Position numbers and translations under genes: made by a program. From Orientallactaga sibirica (lineage: Eukaryota; Chordata; Mammalia; Rodentia; Dipodidae): 64,000 nt of DNA. Shown here piece after piece: positions 45,135 to 56,862 of the stretch. Each line of letters begins with the position of its first letter. Positions within the stretch are counted from its first letter, which is position 1. The DNA lies in contig JAEOAD010002183.1 in the NCBI GenBank assembly GCA_036365145.1, forward strand, positions 3,931,501 through 3,995,500, read 5' to 3'. The notes under the pieces were generated by a model, which saw only the letters and a list, made by a program, of their open reading frames with translations, made no database searches and was not told the DNA's origin.

Positions 45135-45908
45135 GGACTGTTTTACTATCTTCTTAGATCAGAGCCATCCATTTGGTGGATATGATTCCACCTTTCCAAT
45201 CCAATCCTTTCTGATGAAAAGGACAATGTGGTAGGTTTTGAAAAAAGAAAGTGGTGTGAAAACTTTTATTATAGTATACACAAGTTTTCAGTAGCTATTG
45301 GCACCGATACTCAGCCCCTCCTCATCCTCACATGTAAAAAACCCAAGCCTGGAGGAAAGAATTCACCGACTACGGTCCTAAACCAGTGGCCATGCTCGGT
45401 TTAACTGATCACAAGCTGAGATGCTTCTTAAACTATACTATCAGTACTTGAGACCATCTCTTAACCAGAGGTAAGATAAAATGAAGAAACCTAAGACACT
45501 AAGCACAAATAGTCCTACTAGGCTACTTAAAGCACAAGAAAATACACATCACTACTTATATAAAGTTCAGAGATGATAACAATATATTCATTACCTGTTA
45601 GACCAAAATGACCAAACCTGAATTGTCACCCTATGTTGGAGTATGATGATAAGATCTCAATAAAGTAGAAACTACCCAATCAACAGAGGTTTGAATATTC
45701 AATATATATACTAAAGTCAATGTATTTACAGCTAATAAATTTTGTTCAAAGCAAGCACTGAAGCCTTTAGTGATAAAGTATTTTATACATATATATTCAA
45801 CTAAAATTCAGGTATTTTCCTACCCAATAAAAAGAAAAAAACAGAAAGCACAAAATACAGGACAAAGTTAAAAAACATGTCAGAGAACAATTGATAAATT
45901 TAGAAAAC

Positions 45909-46066
45909 AGCCAGGCATGGTGACACACACCTTTAATCCCAGTACTTGGGGAGGCAGAGGTAGGAGGACTGCCATGAGTTTGAGGCCACCCTGAGACTAC
46001 ATAGAGAATTCAAAAAATAGCAACAACAAAAACAACAACAACAACACAACAACAAAAATCCCGCAA
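45909..46066 (+). repeat. B1 SINE
   Basis: GCCAGGCATGGTGACACACA; (CAA)n tail; AATTTAGAAAA duplication. Confidence 0.95.
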
Positions 46067-46089
46067 AATTTAGAAAATATCTTCCTCTC

Positions 46090-46251
46090 TCTCTTTTTTC
46101 TTTTTTTGCTTTTTGCTTTTTCAAGGTAGGGTCTTGCTCTGGCCCAGGCTGACCTGGAATTCACTATGTAGTCTCAGAGTGACCTCAAACTTTGGTGATC
46201 CTCCTACCTCTGCCTCCTAAGTGCTGGAATTAAAGGTGTGTACCACCATGC
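46090..46251 (-). repeat. B1 SINE
   Basis: TTTTTCAAGGTAGGGTCTTGC to TACCACCATGC; TCTCTTTTTCTTTTTTTG flanks. Confidence 0.9.
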
Positions 46252-46269
46252 TGTATCTCTTTTTCTTTT

Positions 46270-47300
46270 TTTGTGTAGCTAATTAAGACATCCACTCCTG
46301 GAGATTCAGGAAGTAAGTAAAACTTAAGTCTGGGGAAGCTTCTGAAACTAACAAATGATAAGACCTCCTCCTCAATGTTAACCTGCTGGGCAGAGGAGAC
46401 TCTCCAACTCACAGGCAATATAGCAGGCTATAGGGATGCAGCTGTCCTGAGCCCTGAGTACTTGGGTGGGCTTTTCAGTAAGGCAGCAGGCTCCAGGGAT
46501 GTAGCTGTCCTGAGCCCTGAGCACTGGGGTAGGCTTTCCAGTAAGGCAGCAGGCTCCAGGGATGTAGCTGTCCTGAGCCCTCAGTGCTGGGGTGGGCTTT
46601 TCAGTAATGCAGCAGGTTCCAGGGATGCAGCTGTCCTGAGCCCTCAGTGCTGGGGTGTGCTTTTCAGTAATGCAGCAGGTTCCAGGGATGCAGCTGTCCT
46701 GAGCCCTCAGTGCTAGGGTGTGCTTTTCAGTAATGCAGCAGGCTCCAGGGATGTAGCTGTCCTGAGCCCGCAGTGCTGGGTTGGGCTTTCCAGTAAGGCA
46801 GCAGGTTCCAGGGATGTAGCTGTCCTGAGCCCTCAGTACTGGGGTAGGCTTTCCAGTAAGGCAGCAGGTTCCAGGGATGTAGCTGTCTTGAGCCCTCAGT
46901 GCTGGGGTGTGCTTTTCAGTAATGCAGCAGGTTCCAGGGATGCAGCTGTCCTGAGCCCTCAGTGCTGGGGTGTGCTTTTCAGTAATGCAGCAGGCTCCAG
47001 GGATGTAGCTGTCCTGAGCACTCAGTGCTGGGGTGGGCTTTTCAGTAAGGCAGCAGGTTCCAGGGATGCAGCTGTCCTGAGCCCTCAGTGCTGGGGTGGG
47101 CTTTTCAGTAAGGCAGCAGGTTCCAGGGATGCAGCTGTCCTGAGCCCTCAGTGCTGGGGTGGGCTTTTCAGTAAGGCAGCTGCCTTGAGTGGTCTATGCT
47201 CCTTCCTGTGAGTGACCCCCCCCAAACCTCACTGGTTTCCTAAGCTAGACTTAGGTACCATAGTTTCTTTGGTCCTCATCTGGTGCCCTATGTGGGGGTG
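46270..47300 (+). mobile_element. Candidate class II (ERVK-type) LTR with internal minisatellite and primer-binding site
   Basis: A CA end at 47277-47278 is followed by TC and TGGTGCCCTATGTGGGGG (47281-47298), which resembles a lysine-tRNA primer-binding site (14 of 18 positions by eye). That geometry is what follows a betaretrovirus-like 5' LTR. The upstream kilobase would then be the LTR, enlarged by the 63-bp repeats. I see no gag or pol downstream and could not place the LTR start. It lies antisense to Zc3h13. Confidence 0.4.
46411..47183 (+). repeat. 63-bp minisatellite, 12 copies
   Basis: The block AGGGATG(T/C)AGCTGTC starts at 46432 and recurs every 63 bp to 47125 with no register slip. 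Copies differ by a few substitutions (CTGAGTAC versus CTCAGTGC, CTTTTCAG versus CTTTCCAG). Because 63 is a multiple of three, one frame stays open across it except for a TAG at 46714-46716; this is not evidence of coding. Confidence 0.95.
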
Positions 47301-47740
47301 AATAGAAGTTTGTTCATGTCTCCCCAGGAAGTCACCCAACAATTTATAGTCTGAGATAACCACTAAAATCCAATCATAAAAGTTGATTCACAAAAATGGT
47401 TCTAAATAATTGGAAAAACATGTGAACATGCATATTTTAACAAGACAGAAAAAAATTAAATGTAAAATATATGCAACATGATAATAAAAAGCTCATACTC
47501 TATATAAATATTCTTATTAATGGATAAAGAACAGGTAAGAAGACAAAGCAATTCACACATGAAAGAAAACTATAAATGGCTTTAAATGAGCCTTTTTCAA
47601 GTATTATGGAGCCATTTTTTTTTCTAATTATAGTATTGTTTGTAAAGTTCAGATAAGGTTATAGTGGTAGCAATGTAAACTAATATACCTATCCTTTAAA
47701 ATAATTTGTTAATATGAGTATAAGAATTAAGACCATCCAG

Positions 47741-47925
47741 GCCTGGAGAGATGGCTTAGCGGTTAAGCGCGCTTGCCTGTGAAGCCTAAGGACCCCGGTT
47801 CAAGGCTCGATTCCCCAGGATCCACATAAGCCAGATGCACAAGGTGGTACATGCATCTGGAGTTCGTTTGCAGTGGCTGGAGGCCTTGGCACGCCTATTC
47901 TCTCTATCTTTCTGTCTGTCGCAAA

Positions 47926-47964
<39 letters not shown>

Positions 47965-47967
47965 ATA
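47741..47967 (+). repeat. tRNA-derived SINE with (AAAT)n tail
   Basis: GGCCTGGAGAGATGGCTTAG; (AAAT)n at 47923-47967; AGAATTAAGA duplication. Confidence 0.95.
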
Positions 47968-49050
47968 GAAAGAATTAAGAACATCCATACTCCAATATAA
48001 TAATTGTCTTCTAATAATTTATTATATGAAAATAACCACTGATATAAAAACCTTATAAAGATAAATTAAAGCTATATATAATAAGTCCTTGAACTTTTCC
48101 TTTTGTTTTTATTTATGATATGACAGTCTTAAACAATTCTGAGCATACAGTGAAATATAAGATTCCCTTTATAGCCCTTCAGCAGCCATCTACACACACT
48201 GGCAATAGTGGTAATAGTTTGGCTTTGTATTTCTAAAAATAAACTTTTGTTTCTCTCACAATGAAATCAAAGTGATTAACACCTTGCTATCAACAAGCTC
48301 TTTCCCTGTCATATAAAGAGCTGGTCATCTTCCCTTTAACATCTGCAGAGCATTTCATCAAATGACCATGCCATGACTGCCTCTGACAGACAAATAGTTT
48401 GTTTTTTAATATTTCGTTGATATAAACAGGACATCAATGAACTTGCCTTGGTTCACGATTGCAAATATTTCTCTTGATGATTTTATCAAACTACGTTTTC
48501 TGAATGACAGGTAAGTATAATTTTACAATTATGTTTTTATGATAGCTAAGCCACACCACAAAACAACTTTACCAACATGAAACAACCAGTTTTAGTTTTT
48601 ATTTCTGCTAAACTAATGGATGGAAAATTCTTTGTCTTTATGAGCCTTTCCTTGCAGTAGGTTGAACATTAATTGGCCATTTCTGTTTCTGTGTAGCTAC
48701 CAATACAATATATTTTTAATTGGACTGTCTCCTTGCTTAATGGTGAGAGTTCATTTTACATCTATATGTCTTTATTAATGCTTGTGCATGTTATATTTTA
48801 TATATTTTCCTCTAGCATACCACCTATCAAACTTCTGCACTTAGTTAGACAAGAATTACTAATTTCTATGTAATCTAATAGTTTGTAGCTTTTGGATTTT
48901 ATATTTTTATTTTAGGAAGATGATCCTGACTCCAAGATTACCAAAATATTATTAAATATTTTCTCCTACAATGGCATGTTCATTTATTTTATATTACTGC
49001 AAATGATGAACAAGTAAGAGAAGCATAAGAAAACAAGTTAAAAAGATGAA

Positions 49051-49293
49051 GTGAGGCTGGAGAGATGGCTTAGTGGTTAAGGTGCTTGCCTGTGAAGCCT
49101 AAGAACTCATGTTTGAATCTCCAGGTCTCACATAAGCCAGACACACAGTGACACCAGTGCGCAATATTGCACTTGTGTACAAGAGTGTCCACACGTCTGG
49201 AGTTTGTTTGCAGTGGCTGAAGGCTCTGGCATGCTTGCTCTCACTCTCTCTCAAATAAAAAAAAATTAAAATAAAAAAATTAAAAAAAAAAGA
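49051..49293 (+). repeat. tRNA-derived SINE, long subfamily
   Basis: AGGCTGGAGAGATGGCTTAG; GCGCAATATTGCACTTGTG block; GA(T/C)(G/A)AAGTGAG duplication. Confidence 0.9.
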
Positions 49294-49589
49294 CAAAGTG
49301 AGAACTGGAAATGCAGGGAGCAAAAGGATAATGAAGCTTCTAGCTACAATAAGACTCTGTACTTGAATGGATAATGGAGAACATTAATGAGGGGAGTAAA
49401 ATATATCAATGATTATTGTGTGACTCCATGGCAGAAGATAGATGCAATACATATACTTTACAAAAATTTCATGTCCAAATTATATAGAATTCCTATAATA
49501 AACAAAAGCAAAGCAGGCAAAAACAGTTCAGAACAGAGCAGAGAAAATGGGTTTCTTAATGGCCATATGTGAAAAAGTTTTCAACTTCA

Positions 49590-50150
49590 TTAAGGAAAGT
49601 GCAAAGCCACAGTAAGATATCACTACACACTTCTCAAATGACTATGATGAAAAGGTTAGAAAATTGACATGAATAATTGGTACACCATTTCTAATTTGGC
49701 ATTATGCAAAGACAAATAGGCTCATAAACTACAGCCCGGCAATTCACTCTGAAGCATGAACTCAAGACAAACGGGAACATGCTTACCCTAAGACCTGTTT
49801 GATAATATCACCTTGTTCATAACAGCCTCAAACTGAAAATTACCCAACTGTCACTAATAGTACAATGGACAAGTTATGGCATATGCACACAATGAAATAT
49901 CAAGTAGCACTAAGAATTAATTACAACAAGTAATAAATTATGTGACTGATCTCAGAGACATTAGCAAAAGAAGTTAGACACAAACACAAAAGGATATTCT
50001 ATAGATTCCATTTATATGCACAGCTCCCCACCCCACACATATTAAACAATGATTATTCTGGCTTTAGAGTGGAGAATGGATTAGGAGATCAGATATTAAG
50101 CAAAAGACAGGATTAAGAAGTTATTTTAATAAAATAACTTCAAGGCTATA
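49590..50150 (+). mobile_element. LINE-1 3' end fragment
   Basis: TTCATAACAGCCTCAAACTG, TATGCACACAATGAAATATC and GATTCCATTTATATGCACAG follow the order of an L1M 3'UTR. Confidence 0.6.
49786..49866 (+). repeat. 81-bp direct duplication, copy 1
   Basis: Begins CCCTAAGACCTGTTTGATAA; 77 of 81 positions equal copy 2 at 50456. Confidence 0.95.
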
Positions 50151-50455
50151 AACAAAAGCCATAAAAACTGGATTATTAGTCAGCTGAGAGAACTAGATGG
50201 TTCTGAAAGGCACCAAGGAACAGCAATGTGGGAATCTGTAAAGTGCAGGCAAAGGGAGGGTGTCAGTGATGGCACTCAGGCTCACTGGAAAGCGTTCAGC
50301 TCTGGAGATGTGGAACTCTAGCTGATGAGTGCTAAACCTTTCTCTGTACTCTAACCGCAAGTACCAGATGTCAGAGTCATTAACATAGGACTTAATGAGT
50401 CTTTAAAAGCATGAATTCATCTAGAAAGAAGACACAAGCTTTTTTTAAAGGTGAG

Positions 50456-50536
50456 CCCTAAGACCTGTTTGATAATATCACCTTGTTCATAACAGTCTCA
50501 AACTGAAGATTACCCAAATGTCACTAACAGTACAAT
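50456..50536 (+). repeat. 81-bp direct duplication, copy 2
   Basis: Same segment 670 bp downstream; four substitutions, no gaps. Confidence 0.95.
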
Positions 50537-50676
50537 AACAAAAATAACCAAAATTTAAGCTGCTATAGAAAGTAAGTTTATTACAGCAGCTGAGTCTCAG
50601 CATCTAAGGCTGAGCTGAGTATCTTCACTCTTCCATATTCCTTCAATAAATATTTTTATTTCATTTATTTTGGTTA

Positions 50677-50755
50677 TGTTTTGAGACAGTCTCACTCTGT
50701 AACCCAGGCTGGCCTCAAACATCTTTCTCTTACCACTGTCCCCCAAGTCTTCAAT
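50677..50755 (-). repeat. Old B1-like fragment
   Basis: GTTTTGAGACAGTCTCACTC, AACCCAGGCTGGCCTCAAAC. Confidence 0.65.
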
Positions 50756-51249
50756 AGATATCTTTACATTATGCATTAAAATACACAATAATCAAAAATG
50801 AGTTTCAACCAAGGGAAAATGTAAAAAATTATAATGTTTTGTATGTCAAGTTAAAAATATTTACACTCATTTAAAAAATTTTCCTACATAAAAAGCCCTT
50901 GCAATAAAAGCACATTAGATTTTTCTCTTGAGAAAATAGTCAAGTGCAATGACTTAGATATCAGCAATTAAGGAACAGAATACCAAGAGCCTCTATATAA
51001 AGACTGAAGGCCTTGAAAAGATAGAAAACTGAATAGGAGCCAAAAGAATGAATGTTTTTCAAGATGGCAACTCTGAGATTCCAATGCAGAAACTAAAAAA
51101 AGTACATCTCCACTTATTCATCAAAGGGGAGGTGATGAGTGATCTTGAAAGCTAGTATTAGTAGAGTTGTGTCATGTGACTATATGCTAAATATCAGGTG
51201 AGAAAGCATATGTAAGGACATAATTCTGAAGATATAAAAGAGAGCACCT

Positions 51250-51465
51250 GGGCAGAAGAGATGGCTTAGCAGTTAAGAGCTTGCCTGTGAAGCTTAAGGA
51301 ACCAGGTTTGAGGCTCGATTCCCCAGGACCCACGTAAGCCAGATGCACAAGGTGGCGCATGCATCTGGAGTTCGTTTGCAGCGGCAGGAGGCCCTGGCAC
51401 ACCCATTCTCTCTCTTTCTGTCGCTCTCAAATAAATAAACAAATAAACAAAAAATAAAAAACAAG
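51250..51465 (+). repeat. tRNA-derived SINE
   Basis: GGGCAGAAGAGATGGCTTAG; (AAATAAAC)n tail. Confidence 0.95.
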
Positions 51466-52473
51466 AGCATCTAATAACAAAATTGGTTTAAAAAAGAAGA
51501 CATCAAATTTAGAATTCAAAGGAACATACTAAGTTTATACAGCAGTAGGAAGGTCTCTTGTATAGAGTGAGAAAGAAATAAATACTTCACTATATTAAAT
51601 AATTCACCAACTATGAAAAGACATTATAGCTTTGTTTACATTTACAGAAGCATATTCTATTATAAAATTCCAATAAATTAATCACAAGAAACTTCTACTT
51701 GTCCTTAGAAACAACTTTTTAAACAGATAACACTTAAAAATGGAAGAAATTTCTTCCATAAACAATGATGTTCCAATCAGTGAAGGAACTTAGGGTATTT
51801 TCAAGTCTCAGTCTAGCTATATTGTCAGAAATCATTCTGAAATATGGTAAGAAGTTCTTTGGGCATGCAAGATCTTGATTGTCATCACAAGGATCCAACC
51901 CAGGTGCTGTAGCTCAAAGGCAGTATATAACCAAGTGGGCATGGTTGAGCTCCATAAAAGTTTATTTGCAAAGCAAGAACAGTCCACATGCTAGTGTTCC
52001 AACAGAGGGTCAAAGGTTTCATCTTACCACTTAAAAAGTTACCTAAATCCTTTAGTTTTGTCATCTGTAAGTAGAGTAACAAAACTATTGAACGAGAATA
52101 TAAATTATATGAAAATGTGCAGCATATTCAATATATTCAACATATGCTGAATTCCTTTTCTTTATTCCTGGCATTATGAGGTTAAGAGCACTCACCTTCC
52201 AGAACACCAGAGAGACGGAGAGCAGAGAATAGTAATGATGTAGAAAAGAAGTACAGGCCTTGCAAAGCATTTTGCTAGTTTTCATAAATAAATCTCAAGT
52301 TTCAATTATTATCTAACTTCAATTTTTTTCTGAAAACTAGAAGTAAAAACAATTTCTTAGAAATAATTTTCTCAGGTATTTAAGACTACCTCAATTTTAG
52401 TATTTTATGTAAAAGAACACAAGTTTAGGTTTAATGTTTTTAAACAGTCTTGAGGAGTTTTAAAATTTACAAA

Positions 52474-52678
52474 TGGGGGGGTTTGGAGAGACGGCTTAGC
52501 AGCTGAGGCGTTTGCCTGCAAAGCCAAAGGATCCTGGTTCGATTCTCCAGGACCCACGTAAGCCAGATGCACAAGAGGCAGTATTTGTCTGGAGTTCGTT
52601 TGCAGTGGCTGGAGGCGCTGGTGTGCCCATTCTCTCCCTCTCCATCTCAATAAATAAATAAATTATATTAAAAAAAAT
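52474..52678 (+). repeat. tRNA-derived SINE (cluster 1 of 5)
   Basis: GTTTGGAGAGACGGCTTAGC; TTACAAATGGGG duplication. Confidence 0.95.
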
Positions 52679-52686
52679 TACAAATG

Positions 52687-52888
52687 GGGACTGAAGAGGT
52701 GGCTCAGGGGTTAAAGTTGCTAGCTTGCGAAGCCGATGGCCCAGGTTCAATACCCTAGTACCCATATAAAGCTAGATACATAAAGTGGCACATATATCTG
52801 GAGTTCATTTGCAGTGGCTAATGGTCTGGAGTGCCCATTCTTCCCTTCCTTTCTTCCCTGTTTGTTCCTCTGCTGGAAAAATAAAAAC
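52687..52888 (+). repeat. tRNA-derived SINE (cluster 2 of 5)
   Basis: GGACTGAAGAGGTGGCTCAGG; diverged tail. Confidence 0.85.
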
Positions 52889-53122
52889 TTTTTTTTTTTT
52901 TTTGGAGAGAGTCAGAGAGAGAGAGAAGGACAGATAAGAATGGGTGCACCACTCAGCTGCTGTGAATGAACTCCAGACGCGCACACCCCCTTTGTGGGCA
53001 TGTGCGGCATTGCACCCTTGCATCACTTTGTGTCTGGCTAAACATGGGACCTGGAGAATCGAATTGAGCATTCTTAGGCTTAGGAGGCAGGTGCCTTAAC
53101 CCCTAAGCCATCCCTTCAGACC
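52889..53122 (-). repeat. tRNA-derived SINE, long subfamily (cluster 3 of 5)
   Basis: T run then GGCATTGCACCCTTGCATCA; opposite strand to neighbours. Confidence 0.9.
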
Positions 53123-53160
53123 AAAAATTTTTAAATATTTAAAAAAAAATTACAGGGGGA

Positions 53161-53378
53161 GGGGGTTGGAGAGATGGTTTAGGGGTTAAGAGAATTGCCT
53201 GTAAAGCCTAAGGACCCATGTTCGATTCCCCAGGACCCACATAAGCCAGATGCACAAAGTGGCACATGAATATGGAATTTGTTTGCAGCAGTTAGAGACC
53301 CTGGTATGCCCATTCTCTCTCTGTGTTTCTCTCTCTGTCTTTTTTTTCACATTAATAAATAAAATTTAATTATAAAAA
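53161..53378 (+). repeat. tRNA-derived SINE (cluster 4 of 5)
   Basis: GGGTTGGAGAGATGGTTTAGG; TTAATAAATAAAATTTAA tail. Confidence 0.95.
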
Positions 53379-53388
53379 TATTCCCAAT

Positions 53389-53588
53389 GGAGCTGGAGAG
53401 ATGGCTTAATGGTTAAGGCACTTGCCTGCAAATCCAAACGACCCAGGTTTGATTCCCCAATATCCCGTAAAGCCAGATCACAAGGTGGTGCATGCATCTG
53501 GAGTTTCTTTGCAATGGCTAGAAGCCCTGGTGTGTCCATTCTATCTGCCTCCCCCACCCCCAGAAATAAATAAAAAATATTTAAAAAA
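53389..53588 (+). repeat. tRNA-derived SINE (cluster 5 of 5)
   Basis: GAGCTGGAGAGATGGCTTAATGG; TCCCAATGGA duplication. Confidence 0.95.
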
Positions 53589-53820
53589 TCACAAATGGAA
53601 TAAAATCCCAATGGACACAATAAGGTCCTGGAGGGAGAAGTTGGAGTCTATAGCACACTCTGCATCTGGAATCCACATACCAGTATCTGGCTTATACCTC
53701 AGTTCTGGTTACTATCATTCTAGAACAACAGGGAAATCAGAGTGATAGGAGTCTTACAGCTCACAAAAGATTACTGCACAAACAAGAATTGATTAGCTAA
53801 ACAAAAAATTTCAAACTCAC

Positions 53821-53929
53821 CATCTCTATTAGTTTCCCATTCTACGTTTTCTTCTTCGCTCTCTGGAGTTCTCTCCTTAACAATTTTTATGTCTTCCTTG
53901 TCTCTATGTCTGCCTCGTGAAGATTCTTT
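53821..53929 (-). CDS. Zc3h13: ZC3H13 exon, window exon 1 (residues after the zinc finger)
   Basis: This 109-bp exon starts on a codon boundary (KESSRGRHRDKED) and ends after one base of an Asp codon, next to donor GTGAGT; the acceptor is TTTTAG. It encodes 36 residues of a basic then acidic linker that includes ERTPESEEENVEWETNRD, close to the human protein just downstream of the CCCH finger. It is disordered, with no enzymatic motif. The preceding exon lies beyond the window, and five tRNA-derived SINEs crowd the intron about 230 bp beyond its donor. Confidence 0.95.
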
Positions 53930-54947
53930 CTAAAACGTACATATACACATACATGCAGATTACCATTATTTTAAAATTACATGAGATTATCGTAATATAC
54001 AGCATTTCAGTTTTACTCAGCTTTACTGCCTCAAAGAAGAGGCTTTAAGATGTCATTTATTCACAAGTAGAAGTGAAACATGTTCTAGTGTAGCACCACA
54101 ATGAAGTCAACAGTCTATTACAATAAAGATTAGTTTGGTAAATGTAAGAAGTCATTCAGATCTTTTCAAAAGATCAATGTAAACCTACTACTTTAAAAAG
54201 AACTTGATGATATTCTATTACAAACTAAGTCACTACGTGAAATCACCAGGGGGAAAGGCAGCTTAAGATGGATAAAATACAATGGAAAGTTTAGCTAAAT
54301 GATCATATACAAAAACCAATTTTATAAGGTTAAACCACTCAAAGTAGACTTTAAAAGTAACTTATCTAATACTTACACACTAAAATAAAAGCTATTTTCC
54401 TACATACTAAAAGGGAAATTTATACTCCTTTAATAATTTTAAGTTTAAGATTGTACCTATTTTAATGAAAGCATAATCCTATTTAAAATAGCATGATAAT
54501 CATTACATTATAGCTAAAAACTAGAGTTTATACCTTATTCCAAGTATAATAGTAGCTTATACACAAAACAACAGTAATTCAATATATAAAATTTAACTGG
54601 ATATCCTATTTCAAAAGACTCCAAACCACATTTTACTAGGTGGTGTGAGTCAGTGTCATATAACTGTTATTATCTTGCTACAGAAGTTCTCATGTTTATT
54701 CATAATCTAAATACTATGAATGACAATTATATTAAGTGTTCAAATCTCTTTCAGAGCATGACTAGTTATAAAATTTGGTTGCCTAGACTATAAATGTTCT
54801 TTGAAGTATTTTTTAAAATAATTCACCTATAACTATTTCTAAATTCTACACATTTAGAAGTTATGTTCAAAGTATTCTAAAATGATATAAATGGTTTCTA
54901 GTAAGACACAAAAAACTGACAAAAGAAATATTAAAAATATTATATCA

Positions 54948-55155
54948 GGGTATGAAGAGATGTCAGTGGTTAAAGGTACCTGCTTGCAAAGCCTGACAGC
55001 CTGGATTCAATTCCCCAGCACCCAAATAAAACCAAATACACCAAGTGGTACATGCCTTTGGAGCTTGTCTGTAGTGATACAACAGGCCCTGGTGCACCCA
55101 TAGTCTCTATCCCTCTCTCTTCTCAAATTAAAAAAATATATATTTTAAAAATATT
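54948..55155 (+). repeat. Diverged tRNA-derived SINE
   Basis: GAAGAGATGTCAGTGGTTAAAG; AATTCCCCAGCACCC. Confidence 0.85.
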
Positions 55156-55162
55156 TTAAAAG

Positions 55163-55320
55163 AGCCAGGCATGGTGGCACATGCCTTTAATCCCAGCACT
55201 TGGGAGGCAGAGGTAGGAGGATTTCCATGAGTTCGAGGCCACCCTGAGACTACCTAGTGAATTCCAGGTCAGCCTGAGCTAGAGCAAGACCCTACCTTGA
55301 AAAAACAAATATATATATAT
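55163..55320 (+). repeat. B1 SINE
   Basis: GCCAGGCATGGTGGCACATG; (AT)n tail. Confidence 0.95.
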
Positions 55321-55344
55321 TAAAAGATTATATGAGAATAAAAT

Positions 55345-55590
55345 CTGCCACTCAGGGTGGTGCATGGGGCTGAGAGGGCATGGCAATCTGCCTGTAATCC
55401 CAACCCAAGAGGCACAGAGAAAGCTGCTAGTTAGACTACCTGAACCATGAGTTTGGGCTCAAGTGAGAGACTGCCTCAGTAAACAAAGAGACTTCCTGAG
55501 GAAAACATTTAACACCCACCACTGGCCTCACGTACACACACAGGTGCATGCATACACACATAAAAACACACACACACACACACACAGATC
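55345..55590 (+). repeat. B4-type composite SINE with (CA)n
   Basis: CTGTAATCCCAACCCAAGAGG, CACTGGCCTCACGTACACAC; pure (CA)n at 55566-55586. Confidence 0.6.
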
Positions 55591-56690
55591 TGCCTTGGAA
55601 AAAAGGAATGGGCTCTTATCTGTCAAAGGACAGAAGGAAAAAAAAGGAACTTAATTATTTAGTTTGTGGAATACCAATGAAGAGCTATTCTATCATTATT
55701 TTAATGAATTGAATGTTCTGTAAACTAAACATACTATAAATTAAACCTACTATATATCCCAATGCATTCTAAAACTATTTTACAGGAAATTACCTATAAA
55801 TAATTGAATAAGTGCTTTCTAAGGTATCATATAATATTCAACTACTAACTCAAGAGCTTCAGAGCAGTAGTACTCATACAGCAAAATAAATCATCTATCA
55901 ATTTGTAACATGGATTACTTGTACCACATTTAAAAGCAGAAATGTATTAACATATTTCAGTATTTCCATTAACAACTCATATTTATAGGCAATGAAATTG
56001 TCTTTTGAGTTACCTGTGTTTTTCAATATAACTGGCATTGTCCGAGAGATCACATCTAACTTCTTTTATTACATCATAGGATTTGCATTCAGGCTTCAGT
56101 ATGTGGAATTTCAAGTTAGTAGATAATGTTCATCATAATCTTTCTTCAAATAATAATATAGGGACTTATCCTGATAGCACTTAAGACTTCCGCTCATTTA
56201 CAATATCTTATTTCTTCATTTTCTCTAATATCCAACTTGCACAGTCATGTAACTCCTTTACCAATGACTTATTTCCCCTTTTTCTCTTCCACTTAAACTT
56301 GTAGCACGTTTTTTTTTTTTTAACCTTCCTGCATTTAACAGAATGCCTGTCACCTTCTCTTAATCTAAATATACTGCTTAGAAGTGTAAGCTTCTAACTA
56401 TTGCATGTTCTAAAATCAGTCATCCTGGAACATGTACATATAGAAATACTAGGTGAAATGACCACAATATTTTAGCCCATACACTTCAGACTAGGTATGT
56501 GGTTACAATTGTCTTTTAAATTTCAAAGCGTATTTAAGTAATGCAACAGGACTGAACATACTAATTTTAGTATGTGTTTTAGGAAATCCTAGGAATTCAT
56601 TAACTGAGTAAAGATGACAATCAGATTACTTCAATGAAGACATTTTGCTGCTAGTAAGCATGTGATTAACTTAACTTAGAAAAATGTTTG

Positions 56691-56862
56691 CACTGGACAC
56701 GGTGGCACACACCTTTTATCGGAGCACTTGGGAGGCAGAGTAAGTTCAATGTCACCTGAGAGTACATAGTAAATTCTAGGTCAGTCTGGGCTAGAAGGAA
56801 ACCCTACCTCAAAAAACCAAAAACAACAATTAAAATAAAATAAAGTAAAATAAAAAGAAAGT
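56691..56862 (+). repeat. B1 SINE
   Basis: GCACTGGACACGGTGGCACAC; small internal deletion; (AAAAT)n tail. Confidence 0.9.

Larger units (their letters stand above)
44510..53820 (-). other. Zc3h13: Intron between window exons 1 and 2 (9.3 kb)
   Basis: GTGAGT donor and AAAG acceptor. Contains the 63-bp minisatellite with a retroviral primer-site-like sequence, LINE-1 remnants, an 81-bp duplication and a five-SINE cluster. Stretches 45140-45900, 47310-47735, 47970-49050, 50760-51245 and 51470-52470 show nothing I recognise. Confidence 0.9.

Noticed and set aside
45230..45480. Possible second processed pseudogene (TTTTATTATAG, then unusual unique sequence)
   Set aside because: No poly(A) tract or target duplication and no recognisable reading frame.
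46375..47211. Plus-strand open frame encoding a 21-residue repeat protein
   Set aside because: The frame is a by-product of a 63-bp minisatellite, has an in-frame TAG, no family resemblance, and lies in an intron on the opposite strand.
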